A DNA stretch of 64,000 nt from Rhinolophus ferrumequinum (lineage: Eukaryota > Chordata > Mammalia > Chiroptera > Rhinolophidae). Positions 1-11,819 of this stretch are shown one piece after another. Under the pieces are notes generated by a model, which saw nothing but the letters and a program-made list of their open reading frames with translations, was not told the DNA's origin and did not search any database. The position numbers and the translations under genes are program-made. The stretch covers positions 71,822,869 through 71,886,868 of the forward strand of contig NC_046294.1 of NCBI RefSeq assembly GCF_004115265.2. Reading direction: 5' to 3'. Position 1 is the first letter of the stretch. Each line of letters starts with the position of its first letter.

Positions 1-354
1 TGGCTCAGGTAGTAAATGGCCATCGACTGTGATCAAATGGCCATCAGCTGTGGCTAGTTGGCCGTCAGCTGTAACCAGTGAGCCATTGGGCACCAATATA
101 ACTGCCGTGGCAAGGCTAGCAGAAAAAAGGGGGGAGCTAGCAAGAAGATGGTGGCTGAGCCTGCAAGCGGCACAGTGAGGGTTGAGAATTGTGTTGCTCC
201 TGGTTCCTGTGTCTCCAACCCAGCCGCCAGCGAGAGTATAGTGGTGTGACTCCCCTACCTATGACTCCGTGGGTGTTCCTTTTTGGCCTTACCATGTCCT
301 GCGTTCTTGTGTGGGGAGTGGGAGCTGAGACCCCGCCTGACACCCTGCATGACA
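1..354 (+). mobile_element. LTR fossil, left copy (cut by window edge)
   Basis: This stretch matches 1329-1681 almost base for base by eye, and also matches 19,400-19,741. All three end in a GACA. It reads as the left long terminal repeat of an old LTR element whose first 60 or so bases lie before the window. I cannot name the family. It is a broken fossil. Confidence 0.5.
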
Positions 355-1268
355 AATGGCGCAGCGAGCCGGGTACGGTGCCGGCCAAAGCTCTCTGAAG
401 GACGGTGGAGCAGTTTGTGCCTATGAACACTCAGTTGCAGGAAGACCAGGAGGAGCAGCTGCCTGAGAGCTGGACCCCCATGGAGGGGTGGGAAGACGTG
501 GACGGTTCCCCAACCAGCAAAGCCGGAGAAAGCGAAGGTCCTTGCAGGCCGGTGGGCTGGGAAGTGTTTGCTGAGGCAGCCCGGATGCAGGACTTATAGT
601 CCCAGGAGGAAACACTTGCTGAGTCCTCCGTGGGAGCTGAGGGTGAGGTCAAGGTCATCCCTCACCCCCAGGACAGCCCTGGCGAATGACTGTGGACTAT
701 GGGGAATGGCCATCCATCCCTAATTTAATAGACCACTTGACTGGGAACATAACCACTATGTAATGGAACTGGCGGATATTTGCTTTTGTGTCTTGACCAG
801 CCGCCATCGAGAATATATAAGCACCTTGACTGTGAGCCGCTGTTGTTCCAGCACGGTACCCTGAGAGGCCCAGAGAGAGTGGCAGTGCCCTGAGAGCCCT
901 GGCTGTGCCCAGAGACAGTGGCAGTGCCCTGAGAGCCCTGGCTGAGTCCAGGAAGTCTGGCTGTGTCCAGAGAGAGTGGCAGTGCCCTGAGAGCCCTGGC
1001 TGAGTCCAGGAAGTCTGACTGTGCCCAGAAAGAGTGGCAGTGCCCTAAGAGGCTCTCGATGTGTACAGGGAGACTAGTGGTACCCTAAGAAGTCCAGGAA
1101 GTCTGGCTGTGCCCAGAAGTACTGGTGGTGCCCTGAGAAACCCTGGCTGTGACCAGAGAGCTTGGCTGTGTCCAGCAAATAGCATTCACCTCCAGGCTCC
1201 TCGCACAGGGCCCCTCGCAGAAGACGCTTGTCGTGTGGATTGTGAGGCAAGACCCTGTAGGGGTGGAG
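355..1268 (+). mobile_element. Internal part of a short LTR element
   Basis: About 0.9 kb lies between the two LTR copies. I recognise no gag, pol or env in it, so it looks like a non-autonomous or heavily deleted element. It contains a TATATAAG box near 815 and a tandem repeat at 862-1160. A purine-rich run (AGGGGTGGAG) sits directly before the right LTR, where a polypurine tract is expected. An alternative reading is that 690-1681 is one long LTR with its own TATA box. Confidence 0.4.
862..1160 (+). repeat. Minisatellite-like tandem repeat
   Basis: About six imperfect units of roughly 40-60 bases follow one another, each with a core like GGCAGTGCCCTGAGAGCCCT followed by a TGTGCCCAGAGA-type segment. 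The array lies inside the LTR element and is not coding. Confidence 0.75.
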
Positions 1269-1681
1269 TGTGGGGACAGAGCCCCAAAAAGCAGTTTCCA
1301 GGCTCTCAGCCTCACATAGAAAGGTGCTGGCTCAGGTACTAAATGGCCATCGACTGTGAGCAAATGGCCAGCAGCCGTGGCTAGTTGGCCGTCAGCTGTA
1401 ACCAGTGAGCCATTGGCCATGAATATAACTGCCGTGGCTAGGCTAGCAAAAAAGAAGGGGGAGCTAGCAAGAAGATGGTGGCTGAGCCTGCAAGCGGCGC
1501 AGTGAGGGTTGAGAATTGTGTGGCTCCTGTTTCCTGTGTCTCCAACCCAGCCACCAGTGAGAGTATAGTGGTGTGACTCCCCTACCTATGGCTCCGTGGG
1601 TGTTCCTTTTTGGCCTCACCATGTCCTGCGTTCTTGTGTGGGGAGCGGGACCAGAGACCCCGCAGGCCGCCCCGCACGACA
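1269..1681 (+). mobile_element. LTR fossil, right copy
   Basis: This 413-base segment begins TGTGGGGACAG and ends GACA, giving the TG...CA ends expected of an LTR. It is nearly identical to the left copy, so the element is fairly young compared with the MLT1 and L2 copies nearby. A third copy lies at 19,347. Confidence 0.55.
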
Positions 1682-2201
1682 CCTGGTATTTGCTCCACCC
1701 TCCTTAGAACATGGTTTTTATTCCCAACTTCTGGCTGGGGGAGCTCCAGTCGTGACATCATGATGCTGGCAGGAGGAAAAATTCATTTTCCTCTAAAGGG
1801 TTTTCTCAGTGACTTCTGCTTCTGTCTCATTGACCATCCCTGGGCTGGGGAATGTAGTATTTAGGATGGACATCCTACCAATCCAAATACAACTTTCCTT
1901 TGTTCGTAAGGAAAAAGGAGAGAATGGATTTCAGGTAGGTACCTAATGGTCCCTGGCATCATAGTTATGTGACTATGGGCGAACGACGTAATGGTCTCTA
2001 TAATACCATGCAGAGTATTCGTTTCCTAGGGCTGCCATAACAAAGTACCACTAACTGGATGGTTCAAAACAACAGAAATTTATTCTTGGGCAGTTCAGGA
2101 GGCCAAAAGTCTGACATCAAGATGTCAGTAGGGTTGATTTCTTGCTGGAGGCTCTGAGGGAAAAACCGCCTCATGCTGCTCTCCTAGCTTCAGGGCACTG
2201 C

Positions 2202-2412
2202 TACTGTGCTTACCCGAAAATAAGACCTAGCCAGACCATCAGCTCTAATGCGTCTTTTGGAGCAAAAATTCATATAAGACCTGGTCTTATTTTACTATAA
2301 GACCTGGTCTTATGTAATATGATAAAAGACCGGGTCTTATATGAATTTTTGCTCCAAAAGACGCATTAGAGCTGATGGTCTGGCTAGGTCTTATTTTCGG
2401 GGAAACACGGTA
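2202..2412. mobile_element. Foldback MITE, copy 1 (Tc1/mariner-like, TA-flanked)
   Basis: The segment is a near-perfect inverted repeat: about 90 bases from ATAAGACCTAG are repeated in reverse complement at the other end. The ends read TAC(T/C)GTG and CACGGTA, so it is bounded by TA, the Tc1/mariner target. It has no coding capacity. Two more copies lie at 59,214 and 63,616. It is inserted in the MLT1 fossil. Confidence 0.8.
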
Positions 2413-2870
2413 GTGAGGGGAGCAAAAAGTTTCTCTCGACCCTTGTTAAGGTCACTTGCTGGGTCTGAAAATTAAACTGACTAATTAAAAGAGGAATTAA
2501 TAGGAAGAATGCAAACAAATTTATTTAACATAAATTTTATGCGATACAGGAGCCTTCATAAGGAAATGAAGACCTGAAGAAAACTCGTGTGTTTTATGCG
2601 AGGTGTGATGGAGAGTAGAAAGATACCCTAAGCCAAGTAGGGTGAGGTGTGTGAACTGGGGGAAGCATCGCAGGGCCCCCTTGTTTGGATTCTTGCAGAG
2701 ATAAGAACGCTCCTTTCCTCTGAGTATAGAGAGGGCTCTTCTTACATGACAGTTTTATGACCTGCTCCAGGGGAGAAGATCAGGGTTGAGGGGAAGTCTA
2801 AGTAAGCTTCCTGTTTCTGCTGTATTCTCAAACTCACGATGCCTGGGTGACATCCTAAACCTCAGCACAG
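2413..2870 (-). mobile_element. Unassigned LTR-like insertion
   Basis: This roughly 460-base piece interrupts the MLT1 fossil. Its opening words resemble the antisense LTR-like piece at 59,490-59,660. The family and exact ends cannot be settled by eye. Confidence 0.3.
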
Positions 2871-3057
2871 GCCGTCTTTGGCCTTCCTTAGCCTGTAGGC
2901 GCATTGCCCCAACCTCTGCCCACGCTATTCCAGTGTGATCTCAATTTGATCCTTACCTTAATTACATCTGAAAAGACCCTCTTTCCAAATAAGGTCACAT
3001 TCTGAGGGTCTTTGGACATGACTTTTTGGGGGGACACTATTCAGTGCACTACATAGA

Positions 3058-4914
3058 GTTACTGTGATCATTAAAGATCACGGATATAAAGTGCTGGCAC
3101 AGCCTGTCATATCAGGACATTTTTACTGAGAAGTGGGAAGGAAACCACACACACACAGCACAAAACTCTTTCTGGAAGTTGAAGTATGAAAAAGGAATAC
3201 CTTTGCTGCCTCTTTTCGTTATGCTTGTTTATTACTACGTGGTTTCATACACACATCACAGGCATTTAATTCTATCACTGAGTTACTCCTGAGGATTAAA
3301 CCTGGGGAAAATTAGCTGTTGGAGTTGAGAGATATCACTTTCTGTATGTGAAGGAATTTGGGGAAGTTAGGGGAAGTGCATGTGGCAGGCAGGTGGCTTT
3401 CTGGTGGCTGCCCTCCTGAAAATCACTCGGCCCTTTCTAGGAAAGGCAGCAGCTGGGTCTGTGAGCGACACAGGGCTGCCTGGAGGCCACGGTGATTGGA
3501 CTAAGGGTGAACCCTGATCCTGACCTATCAGATCCTCTATTTTAAAAATTTGGAATTTTGAACTACAGATGTAGAGAGGGGATTACTGGACCTGAACCCT
3601 GTTGATGCTGTGATCCGGCTCCCGGCTTTTTCCAAGGGCCAACTCCATTTGTGCTTTGGGGTTTGTTGATGCCAAGGCAGGCCATTTCCTGCAACCCCAA
3701 GAAACTCACCTGATAAAATACTGAAGTCTCAGGATACTGAGCTCCACATACCAAGGACAGTGTACACGTTCCAGATTGTATCTACTTTCATATGTTTCCT
3801 ATTTAAATAAACATATCAAAGTTTCCTGATCTTGAAATCATTGATGAATAACACAAACTTGATTTTAAAGGAATCTTCATTTTATGGCTAAACATTAGCG
3901 CAATAATATGTGCCAGTAGGACCAAGCCCTCTGAAGAGGCAGTGGACCTTTCTTTAGGTATCAAGCCTTCCCTTTTTCTGAACTCTGGGAAGGTGGAGCT
4001 AAAAAAGCCTGGGTAGAAACTGGGATGCCCATTCAGATCTGCACAATCCTTTTACTTCCTTTTATTTAGCTTGAGAATCTGTGGCCCGGAACATACGAAA
4101 CACAAAACAGAATCGAAGCTAAAATGACCACTGTTTATAGTAAAAAGCTATACCAAAGGAATAGTTTGACATTTTCTCTATCTGGAGCCAAGAAATTAAA
4201 GAAGAAAAGCAACACAGGTATTTTCTTTCTTAATATATGTATTTAAAAATATTTATCAATAACTTCTTCAAATCATTTAACATAATACTTATTGGTAGTA
4301 TTTTTAGTAAAATAGAAATAAAGGCAATTTTTACTTTGGTAACATATGTCCTTCTGGTATCTCTGCGAGTGAGGGGAAGGGAAGATGTAAAAGATCTGAG
4401 AGAATTCTGGCATGGGTAGAGATGAAGAGTGGGGGTTCTCTTTAACTTAACCCATGTCCTCGAGAATGCATTTACTGTCATGAACATGTCTCAGGTTTGC
4501 ATGTGATAGGTGGGGCTACCTGGTCTATCTCTTTCCTTTCCAGTCAGATTTTTATATTTTAAAAATGTTCTTTAGATTCTGAGGATAAAAGTACAAGACG
4601 TTTTGTCAAAGGCATCTTCCAACCTTCTTAAACTTGTTTAATGGATGCATTATATAGATTATAACATATAATATGTAGATTATGCTCAGATTCATATTTA
4701 ATTATAATCATGTAAACGTGCTTTCATATTTCAAAAAAAAAGGGTTGTTGTGGCCACCACATAGAGGTGGGATGGACCCTTCCCCTCCCTTCCCCTCAAT
4801 TTTAGTTTAGGTGTAGAGACTGTTTTTGTCATACTTACACCAAGAGGGTATGAAAAGGCTGGTTTTTGGGTTGCTGTCGTTTTGTTTTATTGTTAGGTAC
4901 CTTCTATCTTTATC
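3058..4914. other. Intergenic, no feature recognised
   Basis: AT-rich sequence with scattered short ORFs and no conserved protein signature. The start may include a little MLT1 edge. No gene, RNA or repeat family could be assigned. Confidence 0.5.
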
Positions 4915-6442
4915 TTATTTTATTTAAAACTAAAAAACTTTCACTGAGGTATAATTGACATACAACATTATATCAGTTTTAGGTGTACAACATGATTCGA
5001 TATTCATATACTTTTGAAATGATCACCACAATTAGTCTAGTTAACATTCATCACCAAACATAGTTACAAATATTTTTTTCTGGTGATGAGACCTTTTAAG
5101 ATCTACTCTCTTAGCAACTTCAAATATGCAATATAGTCTTATTAACTATATTCACCATGCTGTACATAATGACCTTCTTCACTTATTTCGCCCCCTCCCC
5201 CTACTTCTGGCAACCACCAATCTGTTTTCTGTATCTATGAGTTCAGTTTCGTATCTTAGATTCCACTATAAGTGAGATGATATGTTATTTGTCTTTCTCT
5301 GTCGGGCTTACTTAGTGTAATGCCGTTGAGGTCCATCCATATTGTCTCAATTGGCAAGATTCCATGCTTTTTTATGGCGGAATGACATTCCATTGTATAT
5401 AAATACTGCAATTTCTTTATCCATTCATCCATTGATGGACACTTAGGTTGTTTCCATATCTTGGCTATTGTAAATAATGGACATGGGGGGGTGCACATAT
5501 GTTTTCGAGTTAGTGTTTTTGTTTTCTTAGGATAAATACCCAGAAGTGAAACTGCTGGGTGATATGGAAGTTCTATTTTTAATTTTTTTAGGAATCTACA
5601 TATTGTTTTCTACAGTGACTGCACCAGTTTGCATTCCCACCAGCAGTGCACAAGGATTTTCTTTTCTCCATTTGCTCACCAACATTTGTTGTTTCTTGTC
5701 TTTTTTGTAATAGCCATTCTAACAGATGTGAGGCTATCTCATTGTCGTTTTGATTTGCATTTCCCTGATGATTAGTGATGTTGAGCATCTTTTCATGTAC
5801 CTGTTGACCATCTGTATGTCTTCTTTGGAAAAACATCTATTCAGATCTTCTGCCTATTTTAAAATCAGATTGTTTGTTTTTTTACTATTGAGTTGTATCA
5901 GTTATTTTGGCTATTAATATACAATTTGCAAACATTTTCTCCCATTCAGTAGGTTGCCCTTTCATTCTGTTGATGGTTTCCTTTGGTGTGCAGAAGATTT
6001 TTAATTTGACATAGTCTCGCTTATTTATTTTTGCTTTTGGTGTCAGATTTTTAAAAAATCATTGCGAAGACCAATGAGCTTACTGCCTCTATTTTCTTCT
6101 AGATCTCTTATGATTTCAGGTCTTACATTCAAGTCTTTAATTCATTTTGAGTTAATTTTATGTATGGTGTGACATAGTTGTCCAGTTTCATTCTTTTGTA
6201 TGTGGCTGTTCAGTTTTCCCAGCACCATTTATTGAAGAGCATGTCCTTTCCCCATTACATGTTCTTGGCTCCTTTGTCATACATTAATTGACCATATATG
6301 TATGGATCTCTTTTCTGTTCCACTGATTTATGTGCCTGTTTTTATGCCAATACCATACTGTTTTGATTACAATAGGTTTGTAATGTAGTTTGAAATCAGG
6401 TTGTGTAATGCCTCCAGCATTGTTCTTCTTTTTCAAGATTGC
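4915..6442 (-). mobile_element. L1, 3' end (5'-truncated)
   Basis: The reverse strand carries the end of L1 ORF2 followed by the 3' UTR. The reverse-strand reading at 5256-5498 contains the L1 ORF2 C-terminal signature CPSMDEWIKKL and YTMECHSAIKKH. The plus-strand text (ATAATTGACATACAACATTA, later the TATTGAAGAG block near 6230) is the usual antisense L1 tail. Homology fades after about 6442. ORF2 here is broken and cannot be active. Confidence 0.9.
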
Positions 6443-6736
6443 ATGGAAAGGTTTATTAAGTGCATAATGAGGCTTTGTGGGGAAAACAGGGCAACTTCCA
6501 AATAGGTCCAAGAGTGTCTTGAGAGAGCAGGAAAAGGAGACTGACTCTGCTTTAATTGTGATGAGGAGATGGGGGTTCTAATGCAGACCAGGGCTTGCAT
6601 GGTTTGAACTTCCTTCCCTTCAGTGCCAAAGGAGGAAGCCCTGGATTTCTTATCAGCTTGCCCAGATGTGGGGCAGAAGAAGAGGGAAGTGTGGGCCTTG
6701 AAAGCTGTCAGCAGTCAAACATCAAAAACAAAGTCA
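6443..6736. other. Intergenic, possible antisense LTR remnant
   Basis: The block opens GGAAAGGTTTATTAAGTGC, a form seen at antisense LTR polyadenylation regions, but no family could be assigned. Nothing coding is seen. Confidence 0.25.
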
Positions 6737-6910
6737 GGGGGCGGCCAGATGACTCAGTTGGTTAGAGACTGAGCTCTTAACAACAAGGTTGCCGGTTCAA
6801 TTCCCACATGGGCCAGTGAGCTGTACCCTCCACAACTAGATTGAAGGACAACGACTTGAAGCTGATGGGCCCTGGAGAAAACACTGTTCCCCAATAAACA
6901 AACAAACAAA
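6737..6910 (+). mobile_element. tRNA-derived SINE (Ves-type)
   Basis: The head starts GGGGCGGCCAGATGACTCAG and holds tRNA-like A and B boxes (GGTTCAATTCC). The body CCCTGGAGAAAACACTGTTC leads to an A-rich (CAAA)n tail. Similar words CAAAAAC(A/G)AAGT flank it (from about 6723 and 6911) and look like a slightly decayed target duplication. Confidence 0.9.
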
Positions 6911-8616
6911 CAAAAACGAAGTGAGACTCTTTACTGTAAGAATAGAAGACTTTTAAAATGTCATGTTCATTAGTAATAAAATGTTTTATTTATAGTTTAT
7001 TATATTTTCCCCATGATGTTTAATAACATAAGAAAACCATTTGAGCACATTAAAAATTAGCATATGGTCTTAGAAATTTAAAAAATTGAGGAAGAGGAAA
7101 GTGCTTGATGTAGTTAGTATAAAGTAGTTCAAAAATACCATACAAAAGGACCTTTCAAGCTGGCTCACTCATAAGCTGCTTTACCCAATATTTAATGTGT
7201 CCATATGTTCTGTATTAAAAGAAATTTTTTACTTAACCTAAAAAGTGAACCAGTAGCTCAGTGTATTGTCTTTACTTTTGGCTTCCTAGTTTGAGACGTC
7301 TGAACTAAATCAATTGCTGAGAGCTACACTACACTGTGGGGCTTGGGCAGACATATCCCCCATTAGAATGTAAGTCTCACTAAGGCTGAGACTTAGAGTC
7401 TCTCTTGTTCACTGCTGTTAAACAGTATTTGGCACATAGTAGACAAGTTACAAATATTGGATGGATAGATTAATGGATGGATAGATGGACGGATGGTAAG
7501 TTCAAGTGAGTTGCCACTAGGTGGCGATGTTTACTTGGATTTGTGCAGCAAATCTTCACAGTATCAAAGCAGTCCAGAGGAAAGCAGGATCTCACCAACC
7601 GCACATATCAGAATCTCCCTGATCCAGCTCCTCACGGCTGCCCCTTCTTCCCCAGTAACTGTCTAGAATGCTAGGGGTTAGAGAGTTACAAGATTGTCTC
7701 TATATAGGTAATCGTAGGTAGTACTAGTTCTATTCCAACTCCCCAATTTTTCAGTCCAATGAAATGGGGGACAGCTAAGCCCTAAGCCCTACAGTGGTAG
7801 TGTAGCCCTCAGAAATTGATTTAGTTCAGATGTCTCAAACCTGGGAGCCAAAAATAAAGATAATACACTAAACTACTTGTCAAACAACAACCAGAATTTC
7901 CTATAGCAGAGACAACATCTCCACCACTGCAGTTACTCCATTTCCTGTTCTGCTCTAGCTGATGCAGAAAGTCTGTCTCTACAGTCATATTTGCTTTTTG
8001 ACTCCCAGAGAAGTTTTCTGCAAGTCACCTAGCTCTGGCATTTTGATCCTTAAGCCGATCTCTTTCTCCATTTGGCCTTAGACCTAGCTGACCTGGCTTT
8101 TTTTCTTATTCTAAATGACAGTGTTTTTAAATCTGAAGTCCGAGCTGCAAATCTCATTATGGCCTCCATGGGACACAGAGGTTTTTCTATTTTATTTAAT
8201 CCTAGCATTTAACATCATCAGAGCAGCTGTGCTACATCTGTTCCTGTGTTAGTCACATTCCCATGCATTTTAACAATTATTAAAAATATACCTTTTGTCG
8301 GTATATAAATGTCGAATAATTGTTGTGTGTACCTGAAACGAATATATTATTGTATGTTAGCTATATCTTAATAAAAATCCTAAGAAAAATACATCTTTTC
8401 ACCTAGTAGTAAGTCTGATCTAGCCATTATTCACTTATTCATTTAAGCATTTACCACACGTATATTACATAGAACTGGGCATTGTGTCTGTCTATGAAAA
8501 CAAATAAGGCATTTCCACTCTCAAAAATTAGAAGTGCAATCAGATTAAGTACAATACAATACAATATATGAAATGCATTGTTTTATAGTGATTCCAGGCT
8601 AGTGTGAAAATTCAGG

Positions 8617-8620
<4 letters not shown>

Positions 8621-8672
<52 letters not shown>
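8621..8672. repeat. (AT)26 microsatellite
   Basis: Fifty-two bases of uninterrupted AT dinucleotide. It is likely length-variable. Confidence 0.98.
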
Positions 8673-8675
<3 letters not shown>

Positions 8676-9239
8676 TTAGTACAGTTCCCTGCCCACCAGT
8701 TAGGTGTTCAATAAATACTAGTATCCTTCCCCTTTTCTGTAACAGAGGTATAAACAAAGTTTTGTGGGGACATATAGGAAGGAGCAGCTAACCAAGCGTT
8801 TCCTAAAAACTGCAAAGAAAGTGACATTGAAGTTGGGCAAAGCAAACTGATAGAGAGGTGTGACTACCTGGGTCCTCTGTGAAGCAGATGCTGAGACAGA
8901 GTTAGGAGTGCAAGAGCGTCCCTATTGGCCAGGAGAGCCTCGCACCACATTGCCGATCTAAGTCTCTGCCTACCCACCAGAGGGCGCTGGAACAAGGTTG
9001 CCTATCAAAGGAGTTCTGCATTTGGCAGAAATATCCAGGCGCTTGGGCCCCTCCAAGGAAGACCATGACCTCTGCTAAAATGTCTCAGAGCCTGACGGCA
9101 GTAACAGCTGGAGGCTGTCAGCTAACCGCATTCTTGGCAGCTGGACAGCAAGATTTTTCCTGAAGGAAGATCTGAGGGACACACCTCCATGTCTCTCACA
9201 AGAGGTATTTTGTTCTCCTTCCTTCTGAGATTTACAGAG

Positions 9240-9330
9240 TTCCATTGTGCCCAGACACTGTGCCAGGCACTTATTATTCTCAGCAGCCCTATGAGATGGG
9301 TAATATTTCCACTTTATAGAGAGTAAAGTG
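9240..9330 (-). mobile_element. MIR fragment
   Basis: The words CTGTGCCAGGCACTTATTAT and CAGCCCTATGAGATGGGTAA match the antisense MIR core. Confidence 0.55.
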
Positions 9331-9554
9331 TGTTTCAGTCCATGCTCTTCCCAATATGCCCACTTAAAGCTACGCCAGTGGTGGCAGTTGTCGGAACCAG
9401 CAAAAGTTACTCCAGGGAGTGGACCTACGGTGAGATATGGATGCAGAGAAGCACAAGCAAGAATAAACTGGAATTGGCTCATTCTATAAAATGGTAGTGA
9501 TCACAGTTTTTGATAACCTTGGAAGGGAATGTTCAAAGATAACAACTGGAATCA

Positions 9555-10290
9555 TGTAATTTTCCTATTTGGAACTTTCCGTGGCTTCCCACTGGACCCA
9601 GAATGAAGCTCAGGCACCTTCCTTACCATGGCCTCCAACCCACTGCCTGAGCCTCTAGCCAAGCCCTTCTCAATCGGGGGTGATGTTGCCCCCCAGGGGA
9701 CATTTAGTAATGTCTGGAGCTTGTTACACTGGAGTGAGGAGGGAGTGTTACCGGTATCTCATGGGTAAAGGTATCTCATGCTAAACATCCTGCAATGCTC
9801 AGGACAGCCTCCTCAACCAAGAGTGGTCTAGCCCAAAATGTCAACAGAGCTGAGCCTGAAAAACCCTGCCCAACCTCTTCTGCTGCTACTTTCCCCTGAT
9901 TCGTTACACTCCAGCCACACCTCCTCAGATATATCAAGGTCTTTCACACTCAAGGGCCCAGCACATGTTGTGCCCTCATCCTAGAAGCTTGTCTTCCGAT
10001 TATGCCCAATTTAGTCCTCCTTCGTGTCTCAGCTCAGATGCAACTTTGTCAGAGCAGATTGACAAGGGCCCAAGGAATGTCCCTCCCAAGCTCTCCTGTC
10101 ATTTTCTCTCACATCACCCTGTCGTCTTTTCTACGACACTCACCACACTGCAAATCTAGATGTATTTGAATGATTTATTTCTTGTCTTTCTTTCTCCCCA
10201 TACTATACTCCATGTACTATATTCCCATCACTCTGTAAATCTTAGAAGGAAGTACATGTTCAGAATGTACTTGTTGACTGAATTAATGAC
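9555..10290 (+). mobile_element. L2 3' region, interrupted by MER20
   Basis: The text follows the L2 3' end: a CTTCCCACTGGACCC-like start, then a TCTCAGCTCAGATGCAACTT block, then a CTCTGTAAATCTTAGAAGGA block. MER20 splits it at 9666-9868. It is ancient and non-coding. Confidence 0.65.
9666..9868 (+). mobile_element. MER20 (hAT-Charlie MITE)
   Basis: Begins TTCTCAATCGGGGGTGAT and ends GAAAAACCCTG, with GGGGACATTTAGTAATGTCT inside, matching MER20. It is a non-autonomous hAT element inserted in L2. Confidence 0.85.
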
Positions 10291-10382
10291 ATTATCCAGA
10301 AGAGGCCTTGGTGTGGGGAAGCTATAAGGTGCATTTATAGGGTCAATTTAATGACCATTTAGCTACACAGGACCACTATTAT

Positions 10383-10597
10383 CCTCTACAACATTTTTAA
10401 TGTCCTACGCAACTAGAATAAACTTAGGAAGTCTTCCCATATGAAGGAAATGCCAGATGAATTATGTCCAGAGTTCTGAAGCTTGTAGAAAAGGAAACCT
10501 TCATAACGGTGTTTTAAACGGTCTCACCATACTGCGCGGACTGACCCGTTGTACTGTCCAGTGCAAGAAACGCTACTGGAAGAAATAGGAGAATAAT
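10383..10597 (+). repeat. Local direct duplication, copy A
   Basis: This 215-base block is repeated at 11,619-11,819. Shared words include AATAAACTTAGGAAG, TATGTCCAGAGTTCTGAA and GTACTGTCCAGTGCAAG. Copy A has about 14 extra bases near 10,535. I do not recognise it as a known repeat. Confidence 0.85.
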
Positions 10598-10799
10598 ACA
10601 GTGTGGTGTTTGTCATTTATTTTTGTGTTGATTGTCCCAAATTTCTAAAATTTCTAGTCATCAAGGTTTTTGTTTTTTTTTTGGTTTTTTTTTGGAGATT
10701 ATCTTATACTATTCACTTTGCCTTGTAGAATATCTCATTATAAAAAATGAATTATCAATGAAATAAAAATAAAATGTAAACATCTTTTCATGACCTTTC

Positions 10800-11235
10800 T
10801 TACTCCCGTCCACCCCCTTCCTGTGCTCAGCCTCCTGACTCAGCCCTGGCTGCCTCCACGCAGTCTTCCCATTCCTCCAGAGCCCTGGGCTCATGCGCCC
10901 TGCTGACATCTTGGCCTGCTGTCCCTCTGCCCAGCCCATCCCCAAGACCTTCTAGTGTGGCCCACCCTCTTATTTCAGGTCTAGCTCAAATATTGGATAT
11001 CCTCAGAAGGGCTTCCCCAACCATTTCTCTAGAATAATCACGGCCCTCTACCTCCTACCCTGCTCTCTTTTCTTTCAGAGCACGTCAACTACTTGTTTAT
11101 TTGTGCATTGTCTGTTTCCTCAACGACAGTGAAGCTCACTGAGAACAGGACTTTGCCTGTTTGGTTCATGACTGTATCCCTAGTCTCTAGAATAGGGCCC
11201 TTAGTAAATATTGTTGAATGGCTAGGTGAATAGAT
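10800..11235 (+). mobile_element. L2 3' end
   Basis: The order of words is that of the L2 tail: TCTAGCTCAAATATTGGA, then TTGTTTATTTGTGCATTGTC, then AATAGGGCCCTTAGTAAATA and a TTGTTGAATGG end. Confidence 0.7.
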
Positions 11236-11618
11236 GAGTTCTGGAATACAGAGAAAGATCCTCAATATCAGTAATAAAAATGAGCTACTTCTGCATAGCA
11301 ACAATTGCCTTTTCTATCAAAAGCTGCCTTCCAGAAAGGAAATGGGAAGATTGCATGATTCCCTCTGGTATATGTAGCTACCATGTTTCCTGCTTCGAAG
11401 AGCGTGTTTTGAGCCAACATTAGAGGAACTTCTCATGTGTCCTGTCCTCTCACTGCTTCCCGTGGTGTAAAAGGGAATGAGAGGTTACCTGAGCTTCTGG
11501 TGGGGAAGAATATTCTGGAAAAAGAAGGGACACAGCTAGAGGCAGATGAAATTTATCTGATACTCAAATCTACTCGTGGTCATGACCCTACTAGATCCTA
11601 TTCTCAGAGCAATAAAAC

Positions 11619-11819
11619 CCTCTATAACATTTTTAATATCCTAAGCAACTCGAATAAACTTAGGAAGACTTCTCATACAAAGGAAATGTCAGACTAATTA
11701 TGTCCAGAGTTCTGAACCATGTAGAAAAGAAAACCTTCATAATGGTGTTTTAAACCATCCCACCATACTGCAGTTGTACTGTCCAGTGCAAGGAATGCTA
11801 TTGGAAGAAACAGAATAAT
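11619..11819 (+). repeat. Local direct duplication, copy B
   Basis: Second copy of the block at 10,383-10,597, in the same orientation about 1.2 kb downstream. By eye the copies differ at roughly one base in seven. Confidence 0.85.

Larger units (their letters stand above)
2018..3057 (-). mobile_element. MLT1-type MaLR LTR fossil, split by later insertions
   Basis: The outer parts (2018-2201 and about 2870-3057) match the reverse complement of an MLT1-type ERVL-MaLR LTR. Recognisable words are CCTAGGGCTGCCATAACAAA at one end and TTTTGGGGGGACAC at the other. The middle is occupied by a foldback transposon and by a further unassigned LTR-like piece. It is an ancient, broken fossil. Confidence 0.7.
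6911..9554. other. Intergenic, mostly unassigned
   Basis: I see an L2-like plus-strand tail near 7365-7490, the AT microsatellite at 8621, and a MIR-like fragment near 9240-9330. The open frame at 9075-9482 on the minus strand (135 codons) has no recognisable domain and is probably chance. Confidence 0.45.

Noticed and set aside
862-1160. CRISPR-like array
   Set aside because: Units are imperfect, without distinct spacers, inside a mammalian LTR fossil.
9075-9482. 135-codon minus-strand frame
   Set aside because: It overlaps a MIR fragment and has no conserved motif.
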